This document shows positions 35,937 to 46,224 of a stretch of 64,000 bases of DNA, piece by piece. The DNA is from Phenylobacterium kunshanense (GTDB lineage Bacteria; Pseudomonadota; Alphaproteobacteria; Caulobacterales; Caulobacteraceae). The stretch lies in NCBI RefSeq assembly GCF_003254525.1, contig NZ_QFYS01000008.1, forward strand, positions 113,189 to 177,188. Direction: 5' to 3'. The notes below the pieces were generated by a model. The model was given only the letters and a program-made list of their open reading frames with translations. It ran no database searches and was not told where the DNA came from. The translations under genes were made by a program, and so were the position numbers. How positions within the stretch are numbered: position 1 is the stretch's first letter; every line of letters begins with the position of its first letter.

Positions 35937-37205
35937 ATGGACGATGGATCGTTGGAATTCAAGGAAGCGACGGCGGCGGAGGTGTGGAACGCACCCCTGG
36001 AGTCCCTGGACCCGGCCCAGCCCGCGCTGTTCCAGGCCGACGCCATGTGGCCGATCTTCGAGCGCCTCCGGAAGGAGGACCCGGTCCACTACACGGCCGA
36101 GCATGAGTTCGGGCCGTACTGGTCGATCACCAAGTACAACGACATCATGGCGGTGGACACGAACCACCAGGTGTTCTCGTCCGACTTCATGAAGGGCGGC
36201 ATCACGATCGCCGGCGGCCAGGCCAACATGGACCCGCTGCCGATGTTCATCGCCATGGACCCGCCCAAGCACGACGTCCAGCGCAAGGCGGTGAGTCCGG
36301 CCGTGGCGCCCCCGGCCCTGGCGGCCATGGCGCCTCAGATCCGCGAACGCGCCGCCGGCATCCTCGACAACCTGCCGATCGGCGAGGAGTTCGACTGGGT
36401 CGACCTGGTGTCGAAGGAACTGACGGCCATGACCCTGGCCACCCTGTTCGACGCCCCGCAGGCCGACCGGCGCAAGATCACCTACTGGTCCGACGTGGTC
36501 ACCTGCGCGCCGGCGCCGGGCGCCCTGGTCGAGACCCTCGAACAGAAGATGCAGATCTTCTCCGAGTACCACGCCTATTTCACCGGGCTGTGGAACGAGA
36601 AGGTCAACGCCGCTCCGCACCATGACCTGATCTCGATGCTCGCCCACCATCCGGCCACCCGGAACATGGAGCCGCGCGAGTACTTCGGGAACATCGTGCT
36701 GCTCACCGTGGGCGGCAACGACACCACCCGCAACACCATCTCAGGCTCGATCCTGGCGCTGAACCAGAACCCCGACCAGTATCAGAAGCTGCGCGAGAAC
36801 CCCGACCTGATCCCGTCGATGGTCTCCGAGACCATCCGCTGGCAGACGCCGCTGGCGCACATGCGCCGGACCGCAGTCGAGGACATCGAGTTCCAGGGCA
36901 AGAAGATCAAGGCCGGCGACAAGGTGGTCATGTGGTACGTCTCGGGCAACCGGGACGATGAGGTGATCGAGAACCCGAACGCCTACATCATCGACCGCGA
37001 ACGCCCGCGCCAGCACATCTCCTTCGGCTTCGGCATCCACCGCTGCGTCGGCAACCGCCTGGCCGAACTCCAGCTCACCATCATCTGGGAAGAGATCCTG
37101 AAGCGCTTCCCCACGGTCGAGGTGGTCGGCCAGCCGCGCCGCTCGTTCTCGACCTTCGTGAAGGGCTACGAGACGCTGCCGGTGGTCATCCCGCGCCGCA
37201 ACTAG
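35937..37205 (+). CDS. CYP153-type cytochrome P450 (alkane/fatty acid terminal hydroxylase)
   Basis: A 422-residue soluble P450. The I-helix LLTVGGNDTTRNTISG (about 255-270), ExxR motif SETIRW (298-302) and heme-binding HISFGFGIHRCVGNRLAELQ with Cys370 match the CYP153 group, known for terminal hydroxylation of alkanes and fatty acids. With ferredoxin and reductase divergently encoded, it makes a full class I system. The ATG at 35937 follows GGGAGG by six bases; an upstream frame to 35850 is spurious. The CYP153 assignment is from motif similarity, not alignment. Confidence 0.9.
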   Translation: MDDGSLEFKEATAAEVWNAPLESLDPAQPALFQADAMWPIFERLRKEDPVHYTAEHEFGPYWSITKYNDIMAVDTNHQVFSSDFMKGGITIAGGQANMDPLPMFIAMDPPKHDVQRKAVSPAVAPPALAAMAPQIRERAAGILDNLPIGEEFDWVDLVSKELTAMTLATLFDAPQADRRKITYWSDVVTCAPAPGALVETLEQKMQIFSEYHAYFTGLWNEKVNAAPHHDLISMLAHHPATRNMEPREYFGNIVLLTVGGNDTTRNTISGSILALNQNPDQYQKLRENPDLIPSMVSETIRWQTPLAHMRRTAVEDIEFQGKKIKAGDKVVMWYVSGNRDDEVIENPNAYIIDRERPRQHISFGFGIHRCVGNRLAELQLTIIWEEILKRFPTVEVVGQPRRSFSTFVKGYETLPVVIPRRN

Positions 37206-37235
37206 GAGCGGACCCGAAGTTCCTGGCGCTCCGGA

Positions 37236-37261
37236 CGTCAAAACCGCAGGCGCTTTTGACG
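37236..37261. promoter_or_regulatory. Inverted repeat before the TetR gene, probable operator
   Basis: CGTCAAAA (37236-37243) and TTTTGACG (37254-37261) are separated by ten bases. The repeat ends 25 bases before the TetR start and lies between the P450 stop and that gene, the usual place for an autorepressor site. Confidence 0.5.
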
Positions 37262-37286
37262 GTCACGCTCTAAGGTCGGCGTCCTG

Positions 37287-37868
37287 ATGTCTGAGGGACG
37301 CCGATACCACGTGGGCGACTTGCCCGGCCGGCTGCTGCGCGAGGCGCGGACCATGCTGGACGAGGGCGGGCTGAAAGCGCTCAACCTGCGCGCACTGGCC
37401 GCGCGGGCCGGCATCACCGCCGGCTCGATGTACCACCATTACGAGAGCAAGACCGCGCTGCTGGGGGAGTTGGCGGCCGGCGGCTTCAAGGAGCTCCGGC
37501 GCGAGCTGGACCGCGCTGGCCGGGAAGCGCCCGACGGCCGCCGCGTCCGCGCCTGGGCCATCGCCTACGTCGCCTTCGCCCACCGCGAGCCGGCGCTGTT
37601 CGAGCTGATGTTCGACGCCGAGATCGCGCAGGCCCCCGTGGTGACGGAGGCGAAGGGGGCAGCCCTCGACACCCTCCGCCAGCTCATCTCAGGCTTCGTC
37701 GGCCCTCGCGCGCCGGACCCGGCGGCCATCGAGAACATCACCACCGCCATCTGGGCGGCGACGCACGGGACGGCGTCGCTGGCGTCAAACGCGCCCGACC
37801 CGACCCATCTGGTCGACGAGGTGATCACAGGCCTGGAAGCGCTTTTCCGCGGCGCGCCGAGGGGCTGA
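37287..37868 (+). CDS. TetR family transcriptional regulator
   Basis: A 193-residue regulator. The N-terminal HTH (LKALNLRALAARAGITAGSM then YHHYESKTALLGELA) is typical TetR; the C-terminal ligand domain has an AFAHREPALFELMFDAEI segment seen in the WHG-type subgroup. It is co-oriented with and 81 bases downstream of the P450, so it may control that gene or the fatty-acid/alkane oxidation genes. Its own promoter has an inverted repeat at 37236-37261. Confidence 0.9.
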   Translation: MSEGRRYHVGDLPGRLLREARTMLDEGGLKALNLRALAARAGITAGSMYHHYESKTALLGELAAGGFKELRRELDRAGREAPDGRRVRAWAIAYVAFAHREPALFELMFDAEIAQAPVVTEAKGAALDTLRQLISGFVGPRAPDPAAIENITTAIWAATHGTASLASNAPDPTHLVDEVITGLEALFRGAPRG

Positions 37869-37875
37869 GCGCCCA

Positions 37876-37903
37876 AAGAAAAAGGGGCCGCCGCGGCAGC
37901 CCC
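37876..37903 (-). terminator. Terminator of the sdh operon
   Basis: On the minus strand GGGGCTGCC/GGCGGCCCC (stem with one mismatch around a CGC loop, 37903-37884) is followed by TTTTTCTT (37883-37876). It lies 26 bases past the sdhB stop and can also end transcription from the TetR gene. Confidence 0.8.
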
Positions 37904-37929
37904 TTCGTCCTTCGCCAAGCGCCGGAGGC

Positions 37930-38712
37930 TCACACCACCCGGTCGGCCAGCATCTTCTTGACCTCGGCGATCGCCTTGGCCGGATTCAGGCCCTTCGGGC
38001 AGACCTGGGCGCAGTTCATGATCGTGTGGCAGCGGTAGAGCTTGAAGGGGTCTTCCAGGTCGTCCAGGCGCTCGCCGGTGGCCTCGTCGCGGGAGTCGAT
38101 GATCCAGCGATAGGCGTGCAGCAGGGCGGCCGGGCCCAGGTACTTCTCCTGGTTCCACCAGTAGCTCGGGCACGAGGTCGAGCAACAGGCGCACAGGATG
38201 CACTCGTAGAGGCCGTCCAGCTTCTCCCGGTCCTCGGGGCTCTGGCGCCATTCCTTCTGCGGCTCGGGCGTCTCGGTGTGCAGCCAGGGCTCCACCGAGG
38301 CGTACTGGGCGTAGAAGAGGGTCAGGTCGGGGACCAGGTCCTTCACCACCGGCATGTGCGGCAGCGGGCTGATCGCCACCTTGTCGCCCGGGCACTCGTC
38401 GTGGCCGTGGATGCAGGCCAGGGTGTTGCGGCCGGCGATGTTCATGGCGCACGAGCCACAGATCCCTTCGCGGCACGAGCGCCGGAATGTCAGGGTCGGG
38501 TCCATGGTGTTCTTGATGTGGATCAGCACGTCCAGGACCATCGGCCCGCACTGGCTGGTGTCCACGTCATAGGTGTCCCAGCGCGGGTTCTGGCCGCTGT
38601 CGGGATCGTACCGGTAGACCTTGAAGGTCTTGACCTTGCCCGCGCCGGCCGGGGCCGGGAAGTGCTTGCCCCCGGTGATGCGGGAGTTCCGGGGAAGACG
38701 GAATTCGACCAT
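37930..38712 (-). CDS. sdhB: Succinate dehydrogenase iron-sulfur subunit
   Basis: A 260-residue SdhB. The [2Fe-2S] cysteines are in [20 protein letters not shown] and the [4Fe-4S]/[3Fe-4S] cysteines in [16 protein letters not shown] and [17 protein letters not shown]. It transfers electrons from SdhA to the quinone site at the membrane. Last gene of sdhCDAB, 19 bases after sdhA. Confidence 0.98.
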   Translation of the reverse strand: MVEFRLPRNSRITGGKHFPAPAGAGKVKTFKVYRYDPDSGQNPRWDTYDVDTSQCGPMVLDVLIHIKNTMDPTLTFRRSCREGICGSCAMNIAGRNTLACIHGHDECPGDKVAISPLPHMPVVKDLVPDLTLFYAQYASVEPWLHTETPEPQKEWRQSPEDREKLDGLYECILCACCSTSCPSYWWNQEKYLGPAALLHAYRWIIDSRDEATGERLDDLEDPFKLYRCHTIMNCAQVCPKGLNPAKAIAEVKKMLADRVV

Positions 38713-38731
38713 CGCTTTCGTCCCTTTCCGC

Positions 38732-40519
38732 CTAGTAGACCCGCGCCTTGGGCGGGAACGGCGCGATCTCGTTGGTCATGGTGAAGTCGTGCACCGGGCG
38801 GAAGTCGATCTTCACCTTGCCGGTGGCGTCGTCGAACCAGGCGAGCGTGTGCTTCATCCAGGTCTTGTCGTCGCGGTCGGGGAAGTCCTCGTGCGCGTGG
38901 GCGCCGCGGCTTTCCTTGCGGTTCTCGGCGCCCGTCACCGTGACCAGCGCCTGGCCGATCAGGTTGTCGAGCTCCAGCGTCTCCATCAGGTCGCTGTTCC
39001 AGACCAGGCTGCGGTCGCTGACCTTCAGGTCGGGGCGCTTGGCGTTGACGGCGTTCATCCGCGCCACGCCCGACTTGAGCGCGTCCGAGGTCCGGTAGAC
39101 CGCCGCGTCCTCCTGCATCGCCATCTGCATCTCGAGGCGCAGGGCGGCCGTGGTCGTTCCGCCGTCGGCGTTGCGGAAGCGGTCGAAGCGGGCGAGGTGA
39201 CCGTCGGTCATCGCGGGCTTCAGCTCGGGCTGGGTGGCGCCGGCCTTGATGGTGTCCGCAGCCCGCAGCGCGGCGGAGCGTCCGAACACCACGAGGTCGA
39301 TCAGGCTGTTGGAGCCCAGGCGGTTGGCCCCGTGCACGCTGACGCACGCGGCCTCGCCCACGGCCATCAGGCCCGGGACGACCTGGTCGGGGTTCTTCCC
39401 GGCCTTGGTCACGACCTCGGAATAGAAGTTCGTGGGAATGCCGCCCATGTTGTAGTGCACGGTCGGCAGCACCGGGATCGGCTCCTTGGTCACGTCGACG
39501 CCGGCGAAGATCTTGGCGCTCTCCGAGATGCCCGGCAGGCGCTCGGCGAGGATCTTCGGATCCAGGTGGTCGAGGTGCAGGAAGATGTGATCCTTCTTCG
39601 GACCCACGCCGCGGCCTTCACGGATCTCCATGGTCATCGCGCGGCTGACCATGTCGCGCGGCGCCAGGTCCTTCACGGTGGGCGCATAGCGCTCCATGAA
39701 GCGCTCGCCTTCCGAGTTGGTCAGGTAACCGCCCTCGCCGCGGGCGCCCTCGGTGATCAGGCAGCCCGAGCCGTAGATGCCGGTCGGGTGGAACTGCACG
39801 AACTCCATGTCCTGCAGCGGCAGGCCGGCGCGCAGGGCCATCCCGCCGCCGTCACCGGTGCAGGTGTGGGCGCTGGTGGCCGAGAAGTAAGCCCGGCCGT
39901 AGCCGCCGGTGGCCAGGATCACGAGCTGGGCCTGGAACCGGTGCAGGGTGCCGTCGTCCAGCTTCCACGCCGTGACGCCCCGGCACACGCCCTCGTCCAT
40001 GATCAGATCGAGGGCGAAGTACTCGATGAAGAACTCGGTGTCGTGCGCGAGGCTCTGCCCGTACATGGTGTGCAGCATGGCGTGGCCGGTGCGGTCGGCC
40101 GCCGCGCAGGTGCGCTGGATCGGCGCCTCGCCGTAGTTCTTGGTCATGCCGCCGAAGGCGCGCTGGTAGATCTTGCCCTCGGCCGTGCGGCTGAACGGCA
40201 CGCCCCAGTGCTCCAGCTCATAGACCGCCGCGGGGGCGTTCCGGCACAGGTATTCGATGGCGTCCTGGTCGCCCAGCCAGTCCGACCCCTTGACGGTGTC
40301 GTACATGTGCCAGCGCCAGTCGTCCTCGCCCATGTTGCCGAGGCTGGCCGAGATGCCGCCTTGCGCCGCCACGGTGTGGCTGCGGGTCGGGAACACCTTG
40401 GTGACGCACGCCGTCTTCAGGCCGGCCTGGGCGCAGCCCAGCGCCGCCCGGAGGCCCGAGCCCCCGGCGCCGACGACGACGACGTCGAACTTGTGATCGA
40501 TGAATTCGTAAGCCGCCAT
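38732..40519 (-). CDS. sdhA: Succinate dehydrogenase flavoprotein subunit
   Basis: A 595-residue flavoprotein. [18 protein letters not shown] binds [22 protein letters not shown] contains the histidine that holds FAD covalently, and [20 protein letters not shown] plus [12 protein letters not shown] form the dicarboxylate site. It oxidises succinate to fumarate in the TCA cycle. Length is normal. Confidence 0.98.
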   Translation of the reverse strand: MAAYEFIDHKFDVVVVGAGGSGLRAALGCAQAGLKTACVTKVFPTRSHTVAAQGGISASLGNMGEDDWRWHMYDTVKGSDWLGDQDAIEYLCRNAPAAVYELEHWGVPFSRTAEGKIYQRAFGGMTKNYGEAPIQRTCAAADRTGHAMLHTMYGQSLAHDTEFFIEYFALDLIMDEGVCRGVTAWKLDDGTLHRFQAQLVILATGGYGRAYFSATSAHTCTGDGGGMALRAGLPLQDMEFVQFHPTGIYGSGCLITEGARGEGGYLTNSEGERFMERYAPTVKDLAPRDMVSRAMTMEIREGRGVGPKKDHIFLHLDHLDPKILAERLPGISESAKIFAGVDVTKEPIPVLPTVHYNMGGIPTNFYSEVVTKAGKNPDQVVPGLMAVGEAACVSVHGANRLGSNSLIDLVVFGRSAALRAADTIKAGATQPELKPAMTDGHLARFDRFRNADGGTTTAALRLEMQMAMQEDAAVYRTSDALKSGVARMNAVNAKRPDLKVSDRSLVWNSDLMETLELDNLIGQALVTVTGAENRKESRGAHAHEDFPDRDDKTWMKHTLAWFDDATGKVKIDFRPVHDFTMTNEIAPFPPKARVY

Positions 40520-40526
40520 GGGTCTA

Positions 40527-40919
40527 TCAAGCGCCCCCGAGCGCGACCTTGAGGATGGAGAAGACCGTCAGCGCGCCGGCGAGGCCGCTGACGAAGAGGC
40601 TGAGGGCCACGGCGCCCAGCTTGCCGAGGCGCTGGTGGACGTAGTCCTCGATCACGACCCGCATGCCGTGGTGCATGTGGGCGAAGGCGATCACCACGGT
40701 GAGCACCATCAGCGAGACGTTCACCGGGCTGCGGATCCACTGGACCGCGCCGTAGTAGTCGAGCTGCGCCAGCCGCAGGACGGCGAACACCATCCAGAGG
40801 GTCAGCGGCACGAGGGCGGCGGCCATGAGGCCGTTCGACAGCCACTCGGCGGCGCCGTGGTGGGCGGCGCCCAGGCCGCGGGCGCGGGACATCGGCGTGC
40901 GGAAATCGGGCTTGCCCAT
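40527..40919 (-). CDS. sdhD: Succinate dehydrogenase membrane anchor SdhD
   Basis: A 130-residue protein with three membrane helices and the segment [15 protein letters not shown], which provides the heme b ligand His and quinone-site residues. It starts in a TGATG overlap with sdhC. A longer frame through 41348 is the sdhC shadow. Confidence 0.93.
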   Translation of the reverse strand: MGKPDFRTPMSRARGLGAAHHGAAEWLSNGLMAAALVPLTLWMVFAVLRLAQLDYYGAVQWIRSPVNVSLMVLTVVIAFAHMHHGMRVVIEDYVHQRLGKLGAVALSLFVSGLAGALTVFSILKVALGGA

Positions 40920-41326
40920 CAGAGCGCTCCCACCATGCCGGCGATGACCCAGACCGCGAGGGTCGCGGCGATCGCGAAGGCGAAGCTGGCCACCGAGAGC
41001 ACGTTCGCCTGCTGGACCTTCATGCCGTAGCCCAGGTCCCAGACCATGTGCCGGACGCCGGCGGCCAGGTGATAGAAGAACGACAGGCTCATGCCGAACA
41101 GCACGAACTTGCCCAGCGGCGAGCCCAGGCAGGCCTTGAAGGCGCCATAGGCTTCGGGACCGCTGGCCAGGCTGAGCGCCCAGGCCGCCAGGATCAGGGC
41201 GCCCAGGTACAGCCCGACGCCGGTGACGCGGGTGGCGATCGAAGCCGCCATGGTCACATGCCAGCGCCACACGGACAGGTGCGGCGACATGGGACGGTCT
41301 GCAGGACCGCGTGGAACGATGGTCAT
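40919..41326 (-). CDS. sdhC: Succinate dehydrogenase cytochrome b556 subunit SdhC
   Basis: A 135-residue, three-helix protein with the family motif RPMSPHLSVWRWHVTMAASI, then ATRVTGVGLYLG, and the heme histidine in FYHLAAGVRHMVWDLGYG. The ATG at 41326 follows GGGGAGG by about 13 bases. First gene of the operon; no sharp promoter was seen upstream. Confidence 0.93.
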   Translation of the reverse strand: MTIVPRGPADRPMSPHLSVWRWHVTMAASIATRVTGVGLYLGALILAAWALSLASGPEAYGAFKACLGSPLGKFVLFGMSLSFFYHLAAGVRHMVWDLGYGMKVQQANVLSVASFAFAIAATLAVWVIAGMVGAL

Positions 41327-41431
41327 GGCGTAGCCGCCGCCTCCCCAAAAGCCTTCGGCCCCACGGGTTTTAGGCTCCACGCGGGGGGTGTCAACGAAGC
41401 CTGCGTATCACACGTCACGTAGGGTCGCGGA

Positions 41432-41450
41432 ACTTCGCCAATGATGAAGT
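41432..41450. promoter_or_regulatory. Inverted repeat between sdhC and the LysR gene
   Basis: ACTTC and GAAGT are separated by nine bases, the size of LysR-type binding sites. It sits 65 bases before the LysR start in the divergent region. Confidence 0.35.
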
Positions 41451-41514
41451 ATCCGCAGACGCCCTATACGGACAATGCGCAAACGCGCTAGCCTTCCTTC
41501 GCGAAAGGCGAAGG

Positions 41515-42396
41515 ATGCGGTTCGACCTCACTGACCTCCGGCTGTTCTGCGACGTGGTGGAAGCGGGCTCGATCACCGCCGGCGCGGAGCGCAGCGCGTT
41601 GGCGCTGGCCGCCGCCTCCACCCGCATCCGCCACATGGAGGCCGCCCTCGGCGCCGAGCTCCTGACCCGCTCGCGCCAGGGAGTCACGCCCACCCCTGCC
41701 GGCCGGATGCTGTTGAAGCACGCCCGCGGCCTGCTCGCCCAGGCGGCGCGGATGCGCGAGGACCTCTCGGCCTTCGCCGGCGGTCGCTCGGGCGAGGTCC
41801 GGCTGCTGGCCAACACCAACGCCCTCACCGAGTTCGTGCCCGAGGTCCTGTCGTCGTTCCTCGCCGCCCACCCGCAGGTGAGCGTCGATCTGGAAGAGCG
41901 CCTGTCCGACGAGATCGTGGGGCTGATCGCAGAGGGCGTCGGTGATGTGGGCATCGTCGCCGGCACCGTCGACACAGGCGCGCTGCAGGCCTTCCCCTTC
42001 CGGTCGGACCGCTTCGTGGTCGTAACCGCCCGAGACCATCCCCTCGCGATGCGGGACTCCGTGCCGTTCGCCGAGGTGCTAGCCTTCGACCTCGTCGGCC
42101 TGGAACGCTCGAGCTCGCTGCAGCGCTTCCTGACCGACAAGGCCGCGCGCGCTGGCCGCCCCCTGCGCGCCCGCGTCCAGCTCCGCAGCTTCGACGCCGT
42201 CTGCCGGCTGGTGGAGTCCGGCGTCGGCGTCGGCGTCGTGCCCCAGAGCATCGCCCGCCGGGCCGCCCGCACCATGAACCTCGCCGTGATCGACCTCGCC
42301 GACGACTGGGCGGTCCGCGAGCTGATGATCGTGGTCCGCGACCTCGACGACCTGCGACCGTCGGCGCGGGAGCTGGTGAAGGCGCTGAGGAGCTAG
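41515..42396 (+). CDS. LysR family transcriptional regulator
   Basis: A 293-residue LTTR. The N-terminal HTH has LRLFCDVVEAGSITAGAERS and ALAAASTRIRHMEAALGAEL, with LLTRSRQGVTPTPAG in the wing; the C-terminal periplasmic-binding-like domain follows (GDVGIVAGTVDTGAL). It is divergent from sdhC, though LTTRs of this type more often control transporters or export genes. AGGCGAAGG precedes the ATG. The stop overlaps that of zapE by four bases. Confidence 0.9.
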   Translation: MRFDLTDLRLFCDVVEAGSITAGAERSALALAAASTRIRHMEAALGAELLTRSRQGVTPTPAGRMLLKHARGLLAQAARMREDLSAFAGGRSGEVRLLANTNALTEFVPEVLSSFLAAHPQVSVDLEERLSDEIVGLIAEGVGDVGIVAGTVDTGALQAFPFRSDRFVVVTARDHPLAMRDSVPFAEVLAFDLVGLERSSSLQRFLTDKAARAGRPLRARVQLRSFDAVCRLVESGVGVGVVPQSIARRAARTMNLAVIDLADDWAVRELMIVVRDLDDLRPSARELVKALRS

Positions 42397-43511
42397 CGGT
42401 CCTGAAGCCAGTCGGCCGAGCGCATCTCCTGGAGGCGCGAGGCGGTGCGCTCGAACTCGAAGGCGCCGTCCCCCTCCGGATAGATCTTCGTGGGCTCGGT
42501 CTCCGCCAGGACGACGAGCTGGGTCTTGGCCTCGTATAGCGCGTCGATGAGGGTCACCAGCCGGCGCGCTTCCTGGCGGCGGCTGGGGTCGAGGCGCGGC
42601 AGGCCTTCCAGGAACACAGTGTGGAACCGCTCGGCGACGGCGATGTAGTCGTTGGGGCCCAGCGCCACAGAGCACAGGCTGGCGAAGCTGGCCCGCAGCA
42701 GGTTGCCCGCCGCATGCGGGAAGTGGACCTTGCGGCCCAGAACCTCCAGCGTCTCGCCGTCCTCCTCCTCGGGGCCCAGGACCTCTTTCCACAGGGCCTC
42801 GAACGCGCGCTCGTTGTCCGGATCGATCGGCGAGAACCAGGTCCCCGCCGCGCGCAGGCGGTCCAGCCGGTAGTCGTGCGGCCCGGCGATCGTCACCACG
42901 TCCACGCGGCTCTTCAGCAGATCGATGAACGGCAGGAAGAGCTGGCGGTTGATACCGTTCTTGTACAGCTCGTCCGGCATGCGGTTGGAGGTGGCGACCA
43001 GCGTCACGCCGCGCGCGAACAGGGCCTCGAACAGCCGGCCCAGGATCATGGCGTCGGCGATGTCGGTGACCTGGAACTCGTCGAAGCACAGCAGCCGGGC
43101 CTCGGCGGCGACCACGTCGGCCACCGGCGGGATCGGATCATCGCCCTTGTGCTGGCCGAACCGGGCCTTGCGGGCCCCCGCGTCGCCCTTGCGCCAGGCG
43201 TCGATCAGTCGGTGGATCTCGCCCATGAAAACGTGGAAGTGCGTGCGCCGCTTCTTCTCGACCGGGGCGGTCTCGAAGAAGAGATCCATCAGCATGGTCT
43301 TGCCGCGACCGACCGGGCCGATCAGGTAGACGCCCCGCTGGCTCTCGGGCCGCTTGCCGAACAGCCGGCCGAGCCCGCCCTTCGGTTCGGCGGCGGCCAG
43401 GTCGGCCTCAAGCCGGGCCAGCGGCGCCAGGGCCGCGAGCTGGGCTGGGTCGGAGCGGATCGCGCCGGAAACGACCCGGGCGTCGTAGGCGTCTTGCAGG
43501 GCGGAAGCCAT
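42393..43511 (-). CDS. zapE: ZapE/AFG1-type cell division ATPase
   Basis: A 372-residue AFG1-like P-loop ATPase. Walker A is GPVGRGKTML, Walker B LLCFDEFQVTDIADAMIL, and the sensor region VTLVATSNRMPDELYKNG. In E. coli ZapE acts on FtsZ rings under oxygen-limited conditions, and the mitochondrial homologue assists turnover of respiratory-chain proteins. Its place beside the sdh genes is common in Alphaproteobacteria. GGGGAG precedes ATG 43511. Confidence 0.93.
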   Translation of the reverse strand: MASALQDAYDARVVSGAIRSDPAQLAALAPLARLEADLAAAEPKGGLGRLFGKRPESQRGVYLIGPVGRGKTMLMDLFFETAPVEKKRRTHFHVFMGEIHRLIDAWRKGDAGARKARFGQHKGDDPIPPVADVVAAEARLLCFDEFQVTDIADAMILGRLFEALFARGVTLVATSNRMPDELYKNGINRQLFLPFIDLLKSRVDVVTIAGPHDYRLDRLRAAGTWFSPIDPDNERAFEALWKEVLGPEEEDGETLEVLGRKVHFPHAAGNLLRASFASLCSVALGPNDYIAVAERFHTVFLEGLPRLDPSRRQEARRLVTLIDALYEAKTQLVVLAETEPTKIYPEGDGAFEFERTASRLQEMRSADWLQDR

Positions 43512-43602
43512 CGGCTCCCCGCCTAGCGGGCGAGACCCGGGAGCGCAAGGAACGGCCCGTCGCCCCGCGCGTTCTGCCCTTCAGGCAGACAGGGAGCGCC
43601 CC

Positions 43603-43836
43603 ATGGCCAACAACGACCGCACCGAAGCCGGCGACCTGGGGACCGGCACGCCGGCCAACGTCGACGTCCACAAGCTGGGCCAGGACGACCGACCCCAGTC
43701 CGACTGGGGCGAGGCGGCCGAGGGCGCCGTCTTCTCGTCCAACCATTCCCGGCGCGCCGAGCGGACGGAGATCGAGCGCGGCCAGGGCTCCAAGACCCGC
43801 ATGGCCAACAAGGCCCAGGTCAGCCGCCGCACCTGA
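43603..43836 (+). CDS. Small hydrophilic protein of unknown function
   Basis: A 77-residue, highly charged protein (MANNDRTEAGDLGTGTPANV ...) without hydrophobic segments, probably disordered. AGGGAG at a good distance before the ATG and a normal third-codon GC bias support expression. It lies alone between zapE and the arginase-family gene. No family is recognised. Confidence 0.6.
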   Translation: MANNDRTEAGDLGTGTPANVDVHKLGQDDRPQSDWGEAAEGAVFSSNHSRRAERTEIERGQGSKTRMANKAQVSRRT

Positions 43837-43882
43837 CGGCGGCGGGGTGGGCGCGGCACGCGGAGGCGGCTAGCTTCGCGGC

Positions 43883-44672
43883 ATGACCCGCGTCGCCCTC
43901 CTGGGCCTTCCCACCGACCAGCATTCCTCGTTCCTTCGCGGTTCGGCTCGGGCCCCCGGGGCGATCCGTGAAGCGCTGCATTCGAGCCACAGCCACCTCA
44001 TCGCCAGCAACGGCGTCGACGTGGCCGCCGTGCTGCATGATGTCGGCGATGTCCAATTGCGGGAAGACGCTGGCGATTTCGACAGGATGGTCGACGCCGT
44101 CCGCGCTACCTTCGCCCACGGCCCGACGATCGTGCTGGGCGGCGACCACGCGATCACCTACCCCGTCCTGGCCGGGATGGCCGCCGCCGGTGTCGCCCCG
44201 CCGCGGATCGTCCACATCGACGCCCACCCAGACCTCTATGACGACTTCGAGGGCGACCCGCTGTCGCACGCCTCGCCGTTCGCGCGGATCCTGGAGCGGG
44301 GCCTGGCGAGCGGCCTGACCCAGCTCGGCATCCGGACCGTCAACGCCCACCTGCGCGATCAGATCGCCCGGTTCGGCGTCCGCGCCTTCGCGCCGGACGA
44401 GCACGGTCAAGGCCTCGCCGCCTTGCCTGCGGGCCCGACCTACATCTCCATCGACCTCGACGGCCTCGACCCTGCCTTCGCGCCAGGCGTGTCGCACCAC
44501 GAACCCGGCGGCCTCACCACTCGCGAGGTGCTCGACGTGATCTGGAAGACGCCCGGGCCGGTGATCGGCGGCGACATCGTCGAGCTGAACCCCGACCGGG
44601 ACATCCACGGCATGACCGCGACCCTGGCGGCCAAGCTAGTCAAGGAGCTCGCCGCCCGGATCAGCGCGGACG

Positions 44673-44692
<20 letters not shown>
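43883..44692 (+). CDS. Arginase/agmatinase family ureohydrolase
   Basis: A 269-residue ureohydrolase-fold enzyme. The bimetal ligands are in LGGDHAI, VHIDAHPDLYD and SIDLDGLDPAFAPG, all intact. SHHEPGGLTTRE near the substrate loop differs from classic agmatinases (xxPEPGG), so arginase, agmatinase or a guanidino-acid hydrolase are all possible. Product would be urea plus an amine or amino acid. The 3' end overlaps mmsA by 20 bases, convergent. Confidence 0.87.
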
Positions 44693-46169
<1,477 letters not shown>

Positions 46170-46224
46170 GGCCGGCTTTTAGGCCCGCCGCGTCCGCCCG
46201 CCTAGTGGGGCCTCCGCGGACGCC

